Shown here in pieces: positions 8,173 through 17,340 of a DNA stretch of 35,190 nucleotides (within the stretch, counting starts at the first letter, position 1; every line of letters starts with the position of its first letter). Below the pieces are notes generated by a model that worked only from the letters and a program-made list of their open reading frames with translations, was not told the DNA's origin and ran no database searches. The position numbers and the translations under genes were made by a program. The stretch is from an uncultured Bacilli bacterium (GTDB lineage Bacteria; Bacillota_I; Bacilli_A; Izemoplasmatales; UBA1188): contig CAJOMC010000018.1 of NCBI GenBank assembly GCA_905235635.1, positions 1-35,190 on the forward strand, in the 5' to 3' direction.

Positions 8173-9183
8173 ATGGAGAGAATTGATCCGAATTTAGTGC
8201 CAAAAAGAAAACTAGCATCTGGAGAATATATTCCTTGCATAGGAATGGGAACATTTGGTTCTGATAGATTTACTGCTGAAGAAGTTAGTAATGCTGTTCT
8301 TGGAGCGTCAAGAGTAGGATTCCGTCTTTTTGATTGTGCTGCATGTTACGGCAATGAAGACTTAATTGGCAATGTCTTCGAACAAATGATGAAGGAAGGA
8401 ATTAAAAGAGAAGAATTATTTATCACAAGTAAGGTTTGGAATGATATGCATTCCCCTGAAAATGTACGAAAAGCTTTAGATAAAACTTTAAAAGATCTTA
8501 AACTTTCGTATCTTGATATTTATTTTATTCACTGGCCATTTAGAAATTATCATGAACCTGGGTGTGATGTTAACGCAAGAAATGCTTTATCTCACGCATA
8601 TAATCATGATGAATTCATGGAAACATATAGAACAATGGAAGCTTTACAGCGTGAAGGAAAAATTAGATATATCGGTGTATCTAATATGACAATACCTAAA
8701 CTAAAACTTTTACTTAGAGATTGTGAAATAAAACCTGCATGTATTGAAATGGAATGCCATCCTGCTTTCCAACAACAAGAGCTTTTTGATTTCTGTATGA
8801 ATGAAGGAATTCAACCAATCGCATTCTGTCCTATTGGATCTCCACAAAGACCAGAAAGAGATATGACTCCTGATGACGTATGCGATATTAAGCATCCAGT
8901 TTTAGTTGAAATCGCTAAAAGACATAATGTTCATCCAGCAGTAATCTGCTTAAAATGGGCAGTTCAAAGAGGACAAATTCCAATTCCATTCTCTATCCAT
9001 GAAAATGAATATACAAGCAATTTAAAATCTGCTTGTGAAGACCCATTAACTGATGAAGAAATGGAAATGATGAAAACAGTAGAAGCAAATTCTAGATTAA
9101 TCAAAGGTCAAGTATTCTTATGGGAAGGTGTTGATGACTGGCATATTCTCTGGGATGAAGACGGAGAAATCAAAGCAAAATAG
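8173..9183 (+). CDS. Aldo/keto reductase
   Basis: The 336-residue protein is a TIM-barrel NAD(P)H-dependent oxidoreductase. All four catalytic residues are visible: D54 and Y59 (FDCAACYGNED), K87 (ITSKVWN) and H120 (YFIHWPF). The SNM near residue 227 of the coding strand and the IGVSN motif fit the family, and the C-terminal part carries the usual nucleotide-binding strand-loop (PIPFSIHENE). AAGGAAGG precedes the start. Position between a sugar kinase and a GH172 gene suggests that it reduces an aldose released by the hydrolases to an alditol, as aldose reductases do. That substrate is inference, since AKR specificity cannot be read from motifs. The next gene starts two bases after its stop. 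Confidence 0.9.
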   Translation: MERIDPNLVPKRKLASGEYIPCIGMGTFGSDRFTAEEVSNAVLGASRVGFRLFDCAACYGNEDLIGNVFEQMMKEGIKREELFITSKVWNDMHSPENVRKALDKTLKDLKLSYLDIYFIHWPFRNYHEPGCDVNARNALSHAYNHDEFMETYRTMEALQREGKIRYIGVSNMTIPKLKLLLRDCEIKPACIEMECHPAFQQQELFDFCMNEGIQPIAFCPIGSPQRPERDMTPDDVCDIKHPVLVEIAKRHNVHPAVICLKWAVQRGQIPIPFSIHENEYTSNLKSACEDPLTDEEMEMMKTVEANSRLIKGQVFLWEGVDDWHILWDEDGEIKAK

Positions 9184-9185
9184 AA

Positions 9186-10274
9186 ATGAACAACTTATTA
9201 AGTGATCTTTTTAAAGAAGATAATAAAGTATCAAAAACTATTTCTCCAGAAAACCTTACAGGTGAAAAAGGCTCAGCCTGTAAAGCAACTACAGGCACAG
9301 GAATGGATCAAGCAAGAGAACTTGGACAAGGCTGGAAAATATCTCCAAGTTTATTATACAAAAGCCACGAAACAATAACTATCGCTGAAGTAAAAGGAGA
9401 AGGAGTTATCAATTATATGTGGTTTGGGGGAGATATCTCAAGAGATACCATTATTAGAATATATTGGGACTTTGATGAAACTCCTGCAGTTGAAGTACCA
9501 CTTACTGATTTCTTTTCGAATGCTTGGATAGATAATAGAGGTAAATGCTTTAGTGGACCATTTTCTAGTCTTAATACACTTGTAATCTCTATAAACCCTA
9601 ATAACGCATTAATTTCTTATTTTCAAATGCCTTTTAAGAAAGGTTTTAAAATAACACTTGAAAATACAAGTGAAAACACAATGTGCACATATTATCAAAT
9701 CAACTATACACTTCAAAAACTTGAAAGTAACATCTTATACTTCCACGCTCAATTTAGAGAAAGCGATAGAGTAGAGAAGATGAAATGCCATAATGTTTTA
9801 GATAATGTGTATGGAAAAGGAAAATATGTTGGCACATCAATGGCTGTTGAACTTCATGGAAATGATATTTGGTGGGGTGAAGGTGAATTTAAATTTTATT
9901 TAGATGGTGATAAAGATTTTCCATCAATTTCCTCAACTGGTACTGAAGATTATTTTTTAGGATCTTTTGACTGGGAAGTAGATAGCAAATATCAAACTTA
10001 TTCAACTCCATACGGTGGTATGTTTTATGTATCAGATCCTGATGTAAAACATACAGAAAATCAAAGATTTGCGTTATGTAGATGGCTTTTACATGATTCA
10101 ATAAGATTTGAAAAAGATATAAGAATTGAAGTTCAAGATTTAGGTTGGAGAGAGCTTGGAAAAACATATGAAGTAAGAGAAGATTATATCTCGACTGTTT
10201 CATACTTTTACCTAGATAAAACTTCAACTAATATTCCAAAGCTTAAATATAGAAAATTAGGAGGAAATTCATGA
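9186..10274 (+). CDS. DUF2961/GH172-family protein, cytoplasmic form
   Basis: The 362-residue protein has no signal peptide and so acts in the cytoplasm. It matches the DUF2961 family, whose characterised members (CAZy GH172) are exo-furanosidases acting on fructofuranose or D-arabinofuranose linkages. The two expected carboxylate motifs are present: WWGEGEF (E232/E234) and TGTEDYF (E254). Other landmarks are the KGEGVINYMWFGG strand near residue 70 and FQMPFKKGFKI near residue 146. It is about half the length of its two lipoprotein paralogues downstream, lacking their long N-terminal extension and C-terminal beta-trefoil-like part. Its stop overlaps the next start (ATGA). It probably cuts imported oligosaccharides. 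The substrate is unknown. Confidence 0.88.
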   Translation: MNNLLSDLFKEDNKVSKTISPENLTGEKGSACKATTGTGMDQARELGQGWKISPSLLYKSHETITIAEVKGEGVINYMWFGGDISRDTIIRIYWDFDETPAVEVPLTDFFSNAWIDNRGKCFSGPFSSLNTLVISINPNNALISYFQMPFKKGFKITLENTSENTMCTYYQINYTLQKLESNILYFHAQFRESDRVEKMKCHNVLDNVYGKGKYVGTSMAVELHGNDIWWGEGEFKFYLDGDKDFPSISSTGTEDYFLGSFDWEVDSKYQTYSTPYGGMFYVSDPDVKHTENQRFALCRWLLHDSIRFEKDIRIEVQDLGWRELGKTYEVREDYISTVSYFYLDKTSTNIPKLKYRKLGGNS

Positions 10275-11701
10275 AAAAAATAATATTTACATTAATCGTT
10301 ATTTTATCTTTAACTTTATTTTTAGGCTTAAACCTAAAACAAACTAAAGCTGAAGGTGGATGTACACTTAATATATCATTAGATAAAGATACAATTTCAA
10401 ATGCTGATTTAACTACTGCATCTTCATTCGAAAACAATATATCAAACATAAATATTGAGTTTAATGATGCGGATAATAACCCTATTAGTTTAAGAAGCTT
10501 AGGTGACGATGATTCAGTAAATTTTGAAATTGGTGATGAAAGTATTGCGGTTATTAAAGGCAATGTAAGACAATTCTATGTATTTGGTGTATCTAAAGGA
10601 ACAACAAGCATAACATGCGTTATTGTCTATAACAGCAATACCTATAGAAGCAATACCGTTAATATCACAGTTGAAGGTTCAATTTTAAAAGATGGTGGAC
10701 TAGAAGCTGTTAAAGGATGGCATACTTATGGTGACTACTGGCACATTGATGTTGACGGCAACGCCAATGATGATTCATGGGGCTTTGATGTCAATAGCAC
10801 ATTCAATATGACTGGTGGAAACAACATGTATATTAGAATGCCTAATGGTGAAAATACTTCTTTAAATGGCTCAGTTAGAATTTATCAAGACATCTATCTT
10901 GATAGCGAAGCTTATACTTTCGCAGTATATATTAGAAGATTCCCTGGTATTGAACAACAACCAGTAGTTAGAGTAGATGGTGTTGATTATGATTCATTTA
11001 ATACACCAGTAGAAGTTGGCGCTATTAGACTTGATAACGACAATAAAGAAACATCACAATCCTTCTATAAAGTTTATGAGGGAGATGATAAAAAAGGTGT
11101 TGGTAGCTTTGAAGCATGTTCAGTTGAATTTAGAGTAAATGAACCTGGTATCTATAGATTATATCTCTTAGCCGAAAGCGAAAGCCATGTTGGAATGGGA
11201 ATGCAGGTAGATAACTTTGTATTAACATCAGGTCAACAAGTAAGCTATATCACTGCAAAATTTGGTTCTAGCAATGAAGTTAAGGTTGATGAATCAATCA
11301 GTCTAGAATTCCACGCTTATTATTCAGATGGTTCTGAAGCAACTATTACAGATGTTCGTCCTACATATGTAAGCTCTAATAGCGAAGTTCTTACTATTAC
11401 AAAAGACAACAAAGTATATGGTCTTGCGGTTGGTGAAGCCAATATCTATGTTTCAATAACAATCAATGGACAAGATTATAACTACACTATAGAAGCAACT
11501 GTAGTAGCAGATGAAGATGATAATAATACTGGTGGTGGTGATGATACTCCACAAGGTGGTGAAACTAAGACTACACCAAACGATGGTGAAACAACTAAAA
11601 AAGGATGTAAATCAAATATTTCATCAGCAGTATTACCTCTAGTAATCGTTCTATCGTCTACAGCTATCATTATTAGCTTTAAGAAAAAGAAAAGATTATG
11701 A
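10271..11701 (+). CDS. C-terminally anchored surface protein with Ig-like (BIG2-type) domain
   Basis: The 476-residue protein has a Sec signal peptide (cleavage near residue 27, TKAEG) and an Ig-like segment (about 30-135). A beta-sandwich-like region follows (about 138-320, rich in aromatic residues, carbohydrate-binding-module style), then a BIG2-like domain (about 325-413, ending in YGLAVGEANIYVSI). The tail is a Gly/Asp/Thr linker, a GCKS motif, a hydrophobic helix and a basic end (FKKKKRL). There is no LPxTG, so if sorted it uses the Cys-before-helix type of tail. It starts within the stop of the GH172 gene (ATGA) and ends by overlapping the next start (ATGA). Probable role: glycan capture at the cell surface. 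Confidence 0.75.
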   Translation: MKKIIFTLIVILSLTLFLGLNLKQTKAEGGCTLNISLDKDTISNADLTTASSFENNISNINIEFNDADNNPISLRSLGDDDSVNFEIGDESIAVIKGNVRQFYVFGVSKGTTSITCVIVYNSNTYRSNTVNITVEGSILKDGGLEAVKGWHTYGDYWHIDVDGNANDDSWGFDVNSTFNMTGGNNMYIRMPNGENTSLNGSVRIYQDIYLDSEAYTFAVYIRRFPGIEQQPVVRVDGVDYDSFNTPVEVGAIRLDNDNKETSQSFYKVYEGDDKKGVGSFEACSVEFRVNEPGIYRLYLLAESESHVGMGMQVDNFVLTSGQQVSYITAKFGSSNEVKVDESISLEFHAYYSDGSEATITDVRPTYVSSNSEVLTITKDNKVYGLAVGEANIYVSITINGQDYNYTIEATVVADEDDNNTGGGDDTPQGGETKTTPNDGETTKKGCKSNISSAVLPLVIVLSSTAIIISFKKKKRL

Positions 11702-13059
11702 AAAAGATAATATATACTTTAATTCTAGCTATATTATCTCTTACTTTAATTTCTTGTACTAGGACTACTGAAACAGTTCCTGAAGGAAGAAATGAAGTAA
11801 AGATGTGGCTAATTCAAAACGAAAGTTTTGATGTTGCTTGGTGGAAAGAACAAGTAGATACTTATAACAATAGCCAAGATGTTAACTATGTTAAAATATC
11901 TTGGGTAGATAGTGGTGCATGGGATACTAAAATAAATTCCGCAAGAGAAGGTGGAACTGCTCCTGATATTGTAACTTATCCAATATCAGGTGTTGCGCAA
12001 CAAGCTCAATATGGAACACTTGAACCACTAAATAATTATATTTCTAATTTAGATACACTCCTTTTAGATTTCGATGATAAAGTAAAAGCGAATATCACAA
12101 GCAGTGAAGGATTAGTATATGGTATTCCAAGACTTCTTGAACCATCTATGCTTATGTACTATAGAAAAGATATTTTAAGTGCTGCTGGATGGGATGAAGC
12201 ACCAAAAACCTTAGATGAGCTTGCAAGTTGTGCTAGCGATGTTACAACATATCTTCAAGCTCATAAAGAATTAAAACTCTCAAAGACTATGCAAGTGGCG
12301 TCTAACAACGAAGATTATGGTTGGGTTTCTTGGGCTGTTCAATATCAACTATCAGGACATGAATCATCACTCAATGAAGATTGGACTAGAGCCAATCTTG
12401 AAGGCTATGAAAAAGTTTGTGAATATTGGGCTGATTTACATGATATGGCAGGCTGTGCTCCTCAAGCACTAACATCTGGTGGATATAAAGATGACTACGC
12501 TGCTATACTTGAAGGCAAAGTCGCAATCCAACAATGTGGATCTTGGATTTGGGGAACACTCTATTCGCTTGATGATTATAGTAGTATGATAGACAAGATT
12601 GGTGTTGCGCCATGGCCTACAACTACAGGTACTTTTGAAAATGAAATCTTATGTTCTTTAGGTGGATGGAGCCTCGCTATTGAAAGAGGTGGAACAAATA
12701 AAGAAGGAGCTGCTGATTTTATTAGATGGTGTTTATTAGACGCTGAAAGCGCATCAAGACTATATAATTATTTTGAAGCAGCACATTTCTGCAAAGTTTC
12801 TCCAAGAAAATCAGTTAATGATTTATTATCAAGTGAAACTGCAGGCACAAACGCTATGAGAGATTTGCTTGTAAATGTTCTTTTAGATAATTCTATGATG
12901 GAACCAACTTATCCATGGGAAATATCACAGTATATTGGTAACCAGTATGTAGCATATGTCTCTGATGGAAAGAAAGCAAGCGTCGCTATGAAAGATGCGG
13001 AAAACGAAATTAATGGCTATATCTTAGCCAATGAAGTATCAAAGAAAAAATTTAATTAA
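11698..13059 (+). CDS. Sugar ABC transporter substrate-binding lipoprotein (family 1)
   Basis: The 453-residue lipoprotein has the lipobox LISC near residue 20 and the layout of family 1 extracellular solute-binding proteins. These include an opening strand EVKMWLI, the GGTAPDIVTYPISGVAQQ segment near residue 83, a hinge with YGIPRLLEPSMLMYYRKDI near residue 140, and GKVAIQQCGSW near residue 275. Such proteins bind mono- or oligosaccharides and feed them to MalF/MalG-type permeases, which follow directly. It overlaps the preceding gene by four bases, and the first permease starts 12 bases downstream behind a ribosome site. Ligand specificity cannot be read, but the flanking GH172 enzymes point to a furanoside-derived oligosaccharide. 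Confidence 0.92.
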   Translation: MKKIIYTLILAILSLTLISCTRTTETVPEGRNEVKMWLIQNESFDVAWWKEQVDTYNNSQDVNYVKISWVDSGAWDTKINSAREGGTAPDIVTYPISGVAQQAQYGTLEPLNNYISNLDTLLLDFDDKVKANITSSEGLVYGIPRLLEPSMLMYYRKDILSAAGWDEAPKTLDELASCASDVTTYLQAHKELKLSKTMQVASNNEDYGWVSWAVQYQLSGHESSLNEDWTRANLEGYEKVCEYWADLHDMAGCAPQALTSGGYKDDYAAILEGKVAIQQCGSWIWGTLYSLDDYSSMIDKIGVAPWPTTTGTFENEILCSLGGWSLAIERGGTNKEGAADFIRWCLLDAESASRLYNYFEAAHFCKVSPRKSVNDLLSSETAGTNAMRDLLVNVLLDNSMMEPTYPWEISQYIGNQYVAYVSDGKKASVAMKDAENEINGYILANEVSKKKFN

Positions 13060-13071
13060 TTTGGAGTAATT

Positions 13072-13968
13072 ATGAATAAGCAATCAAAAAGAAGTAAAAG
13101 AAAAATCAAATATAAAAATGACTTAACCGCATTTCTTTTCATTTTTCCAGCTTTTTTCTTGATTTGCTTTTTTGTCATTTATCCATTTATCAGTTCGATA
13201 TTTTTATCATTTTATGATGTAAAAGTATATGAAGAAAATATATTTGTTGGTTTTAAGTACTATGAAATAGTATTCAAGGATAAGAATTTCTGGCGTAGTT
13301 TAGGAGTTGCTTTTGAATATGCGGGAATTCTTATCCCTGTACAATTTGGTCTAGCCTTTTTAATTGCGTTATTTATTAAAAAGGATAGGCTTGGTAGTAA
13401 AGCAGTTAAATCAACTATTTATGTTCCAAATATGATTTCTGGTATCGTTGCGGGTACAATCTTTTCATTAATTCTTGCTTACGATAGTGGTCTTTTAAAT
13501 AAATTTATTGGACTCTTTGGAATTGATCCAATACCTTTTACCAATGATATGCCGATGTTATCTATACTTATACCAGGTATATGGCTTGGACTCGGATACA
13601 TCACTCTTGTTATTCTTGCAGGATTAAATGAAGTTCCAAAAGATTATTATGAAGCTGCAGAACTTGATGGAGCGAATTCATTTCAAATGTTTTTTCATAT
13701 CACAATTCCATGTATGAAAAATACGCTAATCTATCTCCTTATAACATCTCTTGCGGCTAATCTACAACAATATGAATTATCAATGATGATAACTGGTGAT
13801 TTATATAATGGCGCAACGACTACACCAAATTATTATATTTATAACTTACTAACATATCAAAACAGAAGATCTCAAGCTATAGTTGCGAGCCTCTTAATGT
13901 TTATCATTTTAGGTACTTTATCAGCTATTGTCTTTTCTATGATGAAATCTGAAAAATCATCAGACTAG
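13072..13968 (+). CDS. Sugar ABC transporter permease, MalF/UgpA type
   Basis: This integral membrane protein (298 residues) has six predicted helices. Its inner-face EAA loop (EAAELDGANSFQMFFHITIP, near residue 198) docks the ATPase subunit. A basic N-terminal tail (KRSKRKIKYKND) precedes helix 1. It pairs with the permease at 13978, nine bases downstream. No ATP-binding subunit is encoded in the locus, so a housekeeping MsmX/UgpC-like ATPase elsewhere must serve it. That is a common arrangement for this transporter class in Bacillota. Confidence 0.92.
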   Translation: MNKQSKRSKRKIKYKNDLTAFLFIFPAFFLICFFVIYPFISSIFLSFYDVKVYEENIFVGFKYYEIVFKDKNFWRSLGVAFEYAGILIPVQFGLAFLIALFIKKDRLGSKAVKSTIYVPNMISGIVAGTIFSLILAYDSGLLNKFIGLFGIDPIPFTNDMPMLSILIPGIWLGLGYITLVILAGLNEVPKDYYEAAELDGANSFQMFFHITIPCMKNTLIYLLITSLAANLQQYELSMMITGDLYNGATTTPNYYIYNLLTYQNRRSQAIVASLLMFIILGTLSAIVFSMMKSEKSSD

Positions 13969-13977
13969 GAGTATCAC

Positions 13978-14820
13978 ATGAACACTTTAGTATTAAATAA
14001 AGATAAAAAGAAAGCAAAAAAAGATATTCTAAATATCGTATGGTTGCTTATCGCAATCATAATTATTTCAATTTCTTTATTTCCAATTTTTTGGATGTTT
14101 TTAAGTTCGCTTAAAACAAAAAGAGAAGCAGCGTCTGGAGTCTTTTTCCCAGCTAATCCAAGCTTTGAAGCTTTTAAACTTCTTGATTATACTTTCTTTA
14201 ATTCTTTAATAATGACTTTTGTTGGAGCTCTGATCTCTGTTTCTTTATGTGTTGTAATAAATCTTCTTGCGGCTTACGCTTTCGCAAGATTAGATTTCCA
14301 CGGTAAAAAATATATCTGGGCTATCATTCTAATTCCTATGTTCGTTCCAGGAATGACTATTTTAGTCCCATTATATCTTTTATGTTCTGAGCTTAGGATT
14401 TTAGATACTCTTTTTGTCCTTATTATTCCTGGTGTCGCTCAGGCAACTCATATTTTCTTTATGCGACAATTTTTCTTAACTGTTCCAAAGTCTCTAGAAG
14501 ACGCCGCTAAAATTGATGGCGCTAATGAATTTCAATTATTCTTACATATATTTGTTCCATTATCATCAGGCCCATCATTTATAGTTGCCTTAGGAGCGTT
14601 TATGGGATATTGGAATGCTTATTTATGGCCAGTACTTGTTGTTGAAAGAGAATCCTTAAAACAAATTATGCAAGTAGTTCAATCTTATAGACCAAGCCAT
14701 GATCCAAACTGGCCACTTATTATGGCAGCCTCTTTAATCGCAACATCTATCCCACTCATCATCTATTTCGCTTTCAATAAGCGAATAGTTGATAGCCTTA
14801 AAATTAGTGGTATTAAATAG
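13978..14820 (+). CDS. Sugar ABC transporter permease, MalG/UgpE type
   Basis: The 280-residue partner permease has six helices and its own EAA loop (EDAAKIDGANEFQLFLHIFV, near residue 177). It opens with a lysine-rich cytoplasmic tail and carries the typical FPIFWMFLSSLKT segment after helix 1. It follows the first permease by nine bases. The gene order binding protein, permease, permease is the standard CUT1 arrangement. It is followed by two surface GH172 genes, which supports coupling of extracellular cleavage to uptake. Confidence 0.92.
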   Translation: MNTLVLNKDKKKAKKDILNIVWLLIAIIIISISLFPIFWMFLSSLKTKREAASGVFFPANPSFEAFKLLDYTFFNSLIMTFVGALISVSLCVVINLLAAYAFARLDFHGKKYIWAIILIPMFVPGMTILVPLYLLCSELRILDTLFVLIIPGVAQATHIFFMRQFFLTVPKSLEDAAKIDGANEFQLFLHIFVPLSSGPSFIVALGAFMGYWNAYLWPVLVVERESLKQIMQVVQSYRPSHDPNWPLIMAASLIATSIPLIIYFAFNKRIVDSLKISGIK

Positions 14821-14834
14821 CTTAGGAGTCCTTT

Positions 14835-17329
14835 ATGAAAAAAATATCTCTATTTATCTTCATATTTATATCTTTATTCCTTTTATCGTCGTGTAATAAA
14901 ACCACGACTACGGACTTTAAAACAACAAAAGAAGATGAAAATTCTTCTTTTTCAAGACCAGAATCATATAAAGATGAAAAAGTAGGTATTGACGCCTATA
15001 ACGATTTAGATAGATTAGCTTTTATTGATCTTGAAGCTTTTAATTATGGTGTTTCAAGCGCAGCTTTAAACAACAATAATTCCGATGGCCTTACTGGAGG
15101 CAACTGGTTATATATTGATTCAAAAGGCAACAGAGTTATCGCAGAAGCTAAAGGTAAAGGAATTATCAATAAAATTTGGACTACAGGAACTTATAATGAA
15201 GGCGCAATAGTTAGAATATATATTGATAATGAAAATACCCCTATATATGAGGATACTTATTATAATTTCACAAAAGGTACAGTTAACCCTTTTATATATC
15301 CTGTCACTAAATTCTGGAATCAGTCTGGTGGAGGAAGAGTTAACTATCTTCCAATTGAATTTAATACCTATATGAAAGTAAGCATTGAAAATCCTGGTTC
15401 ATATAATCTATTTTTCTATGTAGATTATGAACTCTTAGGAAAAAATCATGAAGTTAGTTCATTTACAAAAAATGAAGATATTTCAATGCTTAATCAGATG
15501 TTTTCAAACCCTACCATTGACTATAAAAGTGGTACTGGTGTAACTAAAAAAACTGTCTCAAATGAGATTCCTCAAGGTACATCAAAAGAATTCTTTAATA
15601 TCGATGGAAAGAAACAAATTCAATCAATTAAAATAACTATTCCAAATTTGAATCTCCCATCAACTGCAATGAACGCTGATAAAAATATTCAGTTGGCAAA
15701 CTTTAGAGATATTCTTAATGGCCTTAAACTTAAAATATATTGGGATAATGAAATAAACCCATCGGTTGATGCGACCTTTGGAATGTTTTTTGGAATGGGT
15801 TCTTTTGGTTATAACAATAAAATACAATCTTTAATGTATGGCGTTAACGATAATAATGTTTTGTATAATTATTTTCCAATGCCATTTACTAAAAACGCAA
15901 GAATAGTTGTTGAAAATAATTCCAAAGAAGACGTATCCTTATCTATTGAACTTAGAAGCAAGGATATCGATTACAATTTCTATAATGTTGGATATTTCAA
16001 GACCAAAGAAATGAATTTCTATGTCTCGAGAAATAATCCTTTTGATGTCTGCCTTTTAAGTGATTATGGATCTGGCAAGATTGTCTCCCTACAGTTCAAC
16101 GGCTTTGGACAAAGCTATGATGATGTTAGATTCGAAGAAGGAGACTTTAGAGTTTATATAGATAATTCTAAAACACCACAGGTTATCACGTGTGGTGGTG
16201 AAGATTTCTTCAATGGTGCAGGTTATTTTATAGATTCATCAAGTGTACAGAAAAAAGGCTTATATACTAATGAACTTTCAGGATATACCAATTGGTATAA
16301 GACATCATCTGAACAAAATGGTACCTCAATGTATCGTGTATTTTTAAATGATGCCTTTACCTATAGAGATGGTATAAGATTCACTGTTGAACATGGTGGA
16401 GGAGAAAGAAATATCAGTAGCCCTAACTGGTGCACAAATATGAATGTGGGCTATGAAACACTTGTTTGTTATTACCATTCAGATACTAAGAGAATGGAAA
16501 AAACCGATGAAGTTGTTCTTTCTAAAGAAGAAGATTTAGAAAAACATAATTATAATTCAAATAATGAAACATCTATTTCTATAAACGCTCCATATTTTTC
16601 ATCCTTTGATTTAGTTAAAGAATCATATACAGGCTTTAAAGGCTCATCTGAGATATCATTTACTGTTAATATTGATAATAAAAATAACGGAGTAATAATA
16701 TCAAGAACCTTTGATAACACTGTAGGCAACATTGGCGCTAGCGTTTATGTTGATAATAAGTACGTAGGCGAGTGGTATCAAGCAGGATATAATAACGTTC
16801 TACCATTAACTGAAAGTAGATTCTTTATCCATGGTGATTACACTAAAGGAAAAGATAAAATGTTGTTAGAGTTAAGCCTAATACTACTGCAGAATGGAAC
16901 GCTTTTAAATATGAAATATATTCTATGGTTGATAAAGCTATAAGCGAGAGCTTTACTGAAGGATATTACAATATTAAAGGTAGTAAATATCTAAATGTTG
17001 ATTCAATAGTTTCTACTAAAGATAATATTTTAGATGATGCATCATCAGACTTTGTCTTTATTAAATATTATGATAATACCTATTTTATTGTATCTGTAAA
17101 GACCGGTGCTCTCTTATACGCTAATAACGATAATCTATCATCTATAACTGTTGAAAATAGATTTTTAGCTGATCAATATAGATTTAAGATAAATAAATTA
17201 GATAATGGAAAATATACTATTCAAAGTTTAAGTTCTAATAAATATCTTAATGAAAATTTAAGTTTTTCTAAAGAAAAATATGAATTTGAATTAATAGAAA
17301 TCAAAGAAAGAAAACTTTTAGTGTATTAG
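14835..17329 (+). pseudogene. GH172/DUF2961 surface lipoprotein, frameshifted
   Basis: A lipoprotein signal (lipobox LLSSC) is followed by a DUF2961-family body closely similar to the intact protein at 17341-19833. The first frame stops at 16943. The continuation (VKPNTTAEWNAFKYEIY onward) lies in another frame from about 16872 and reaches a stop at 17329. Adding one base near 16868-16873 (MLL-R-VKP) would give about 831 residues, matching the 830-residue neighbour. The product as read would keep the catalytic body and lose the C-terminal beta-trefoil-like part. The second carboxylate motif is GGEDFF instead of GTEDF/Y, while the first is EEGDFR. AGGAG precedes the start. A real mutation and a sequence error are both possible. 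Confidence 0.88.
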
Positions 17330-17340
17330 ATGGTATTAAT

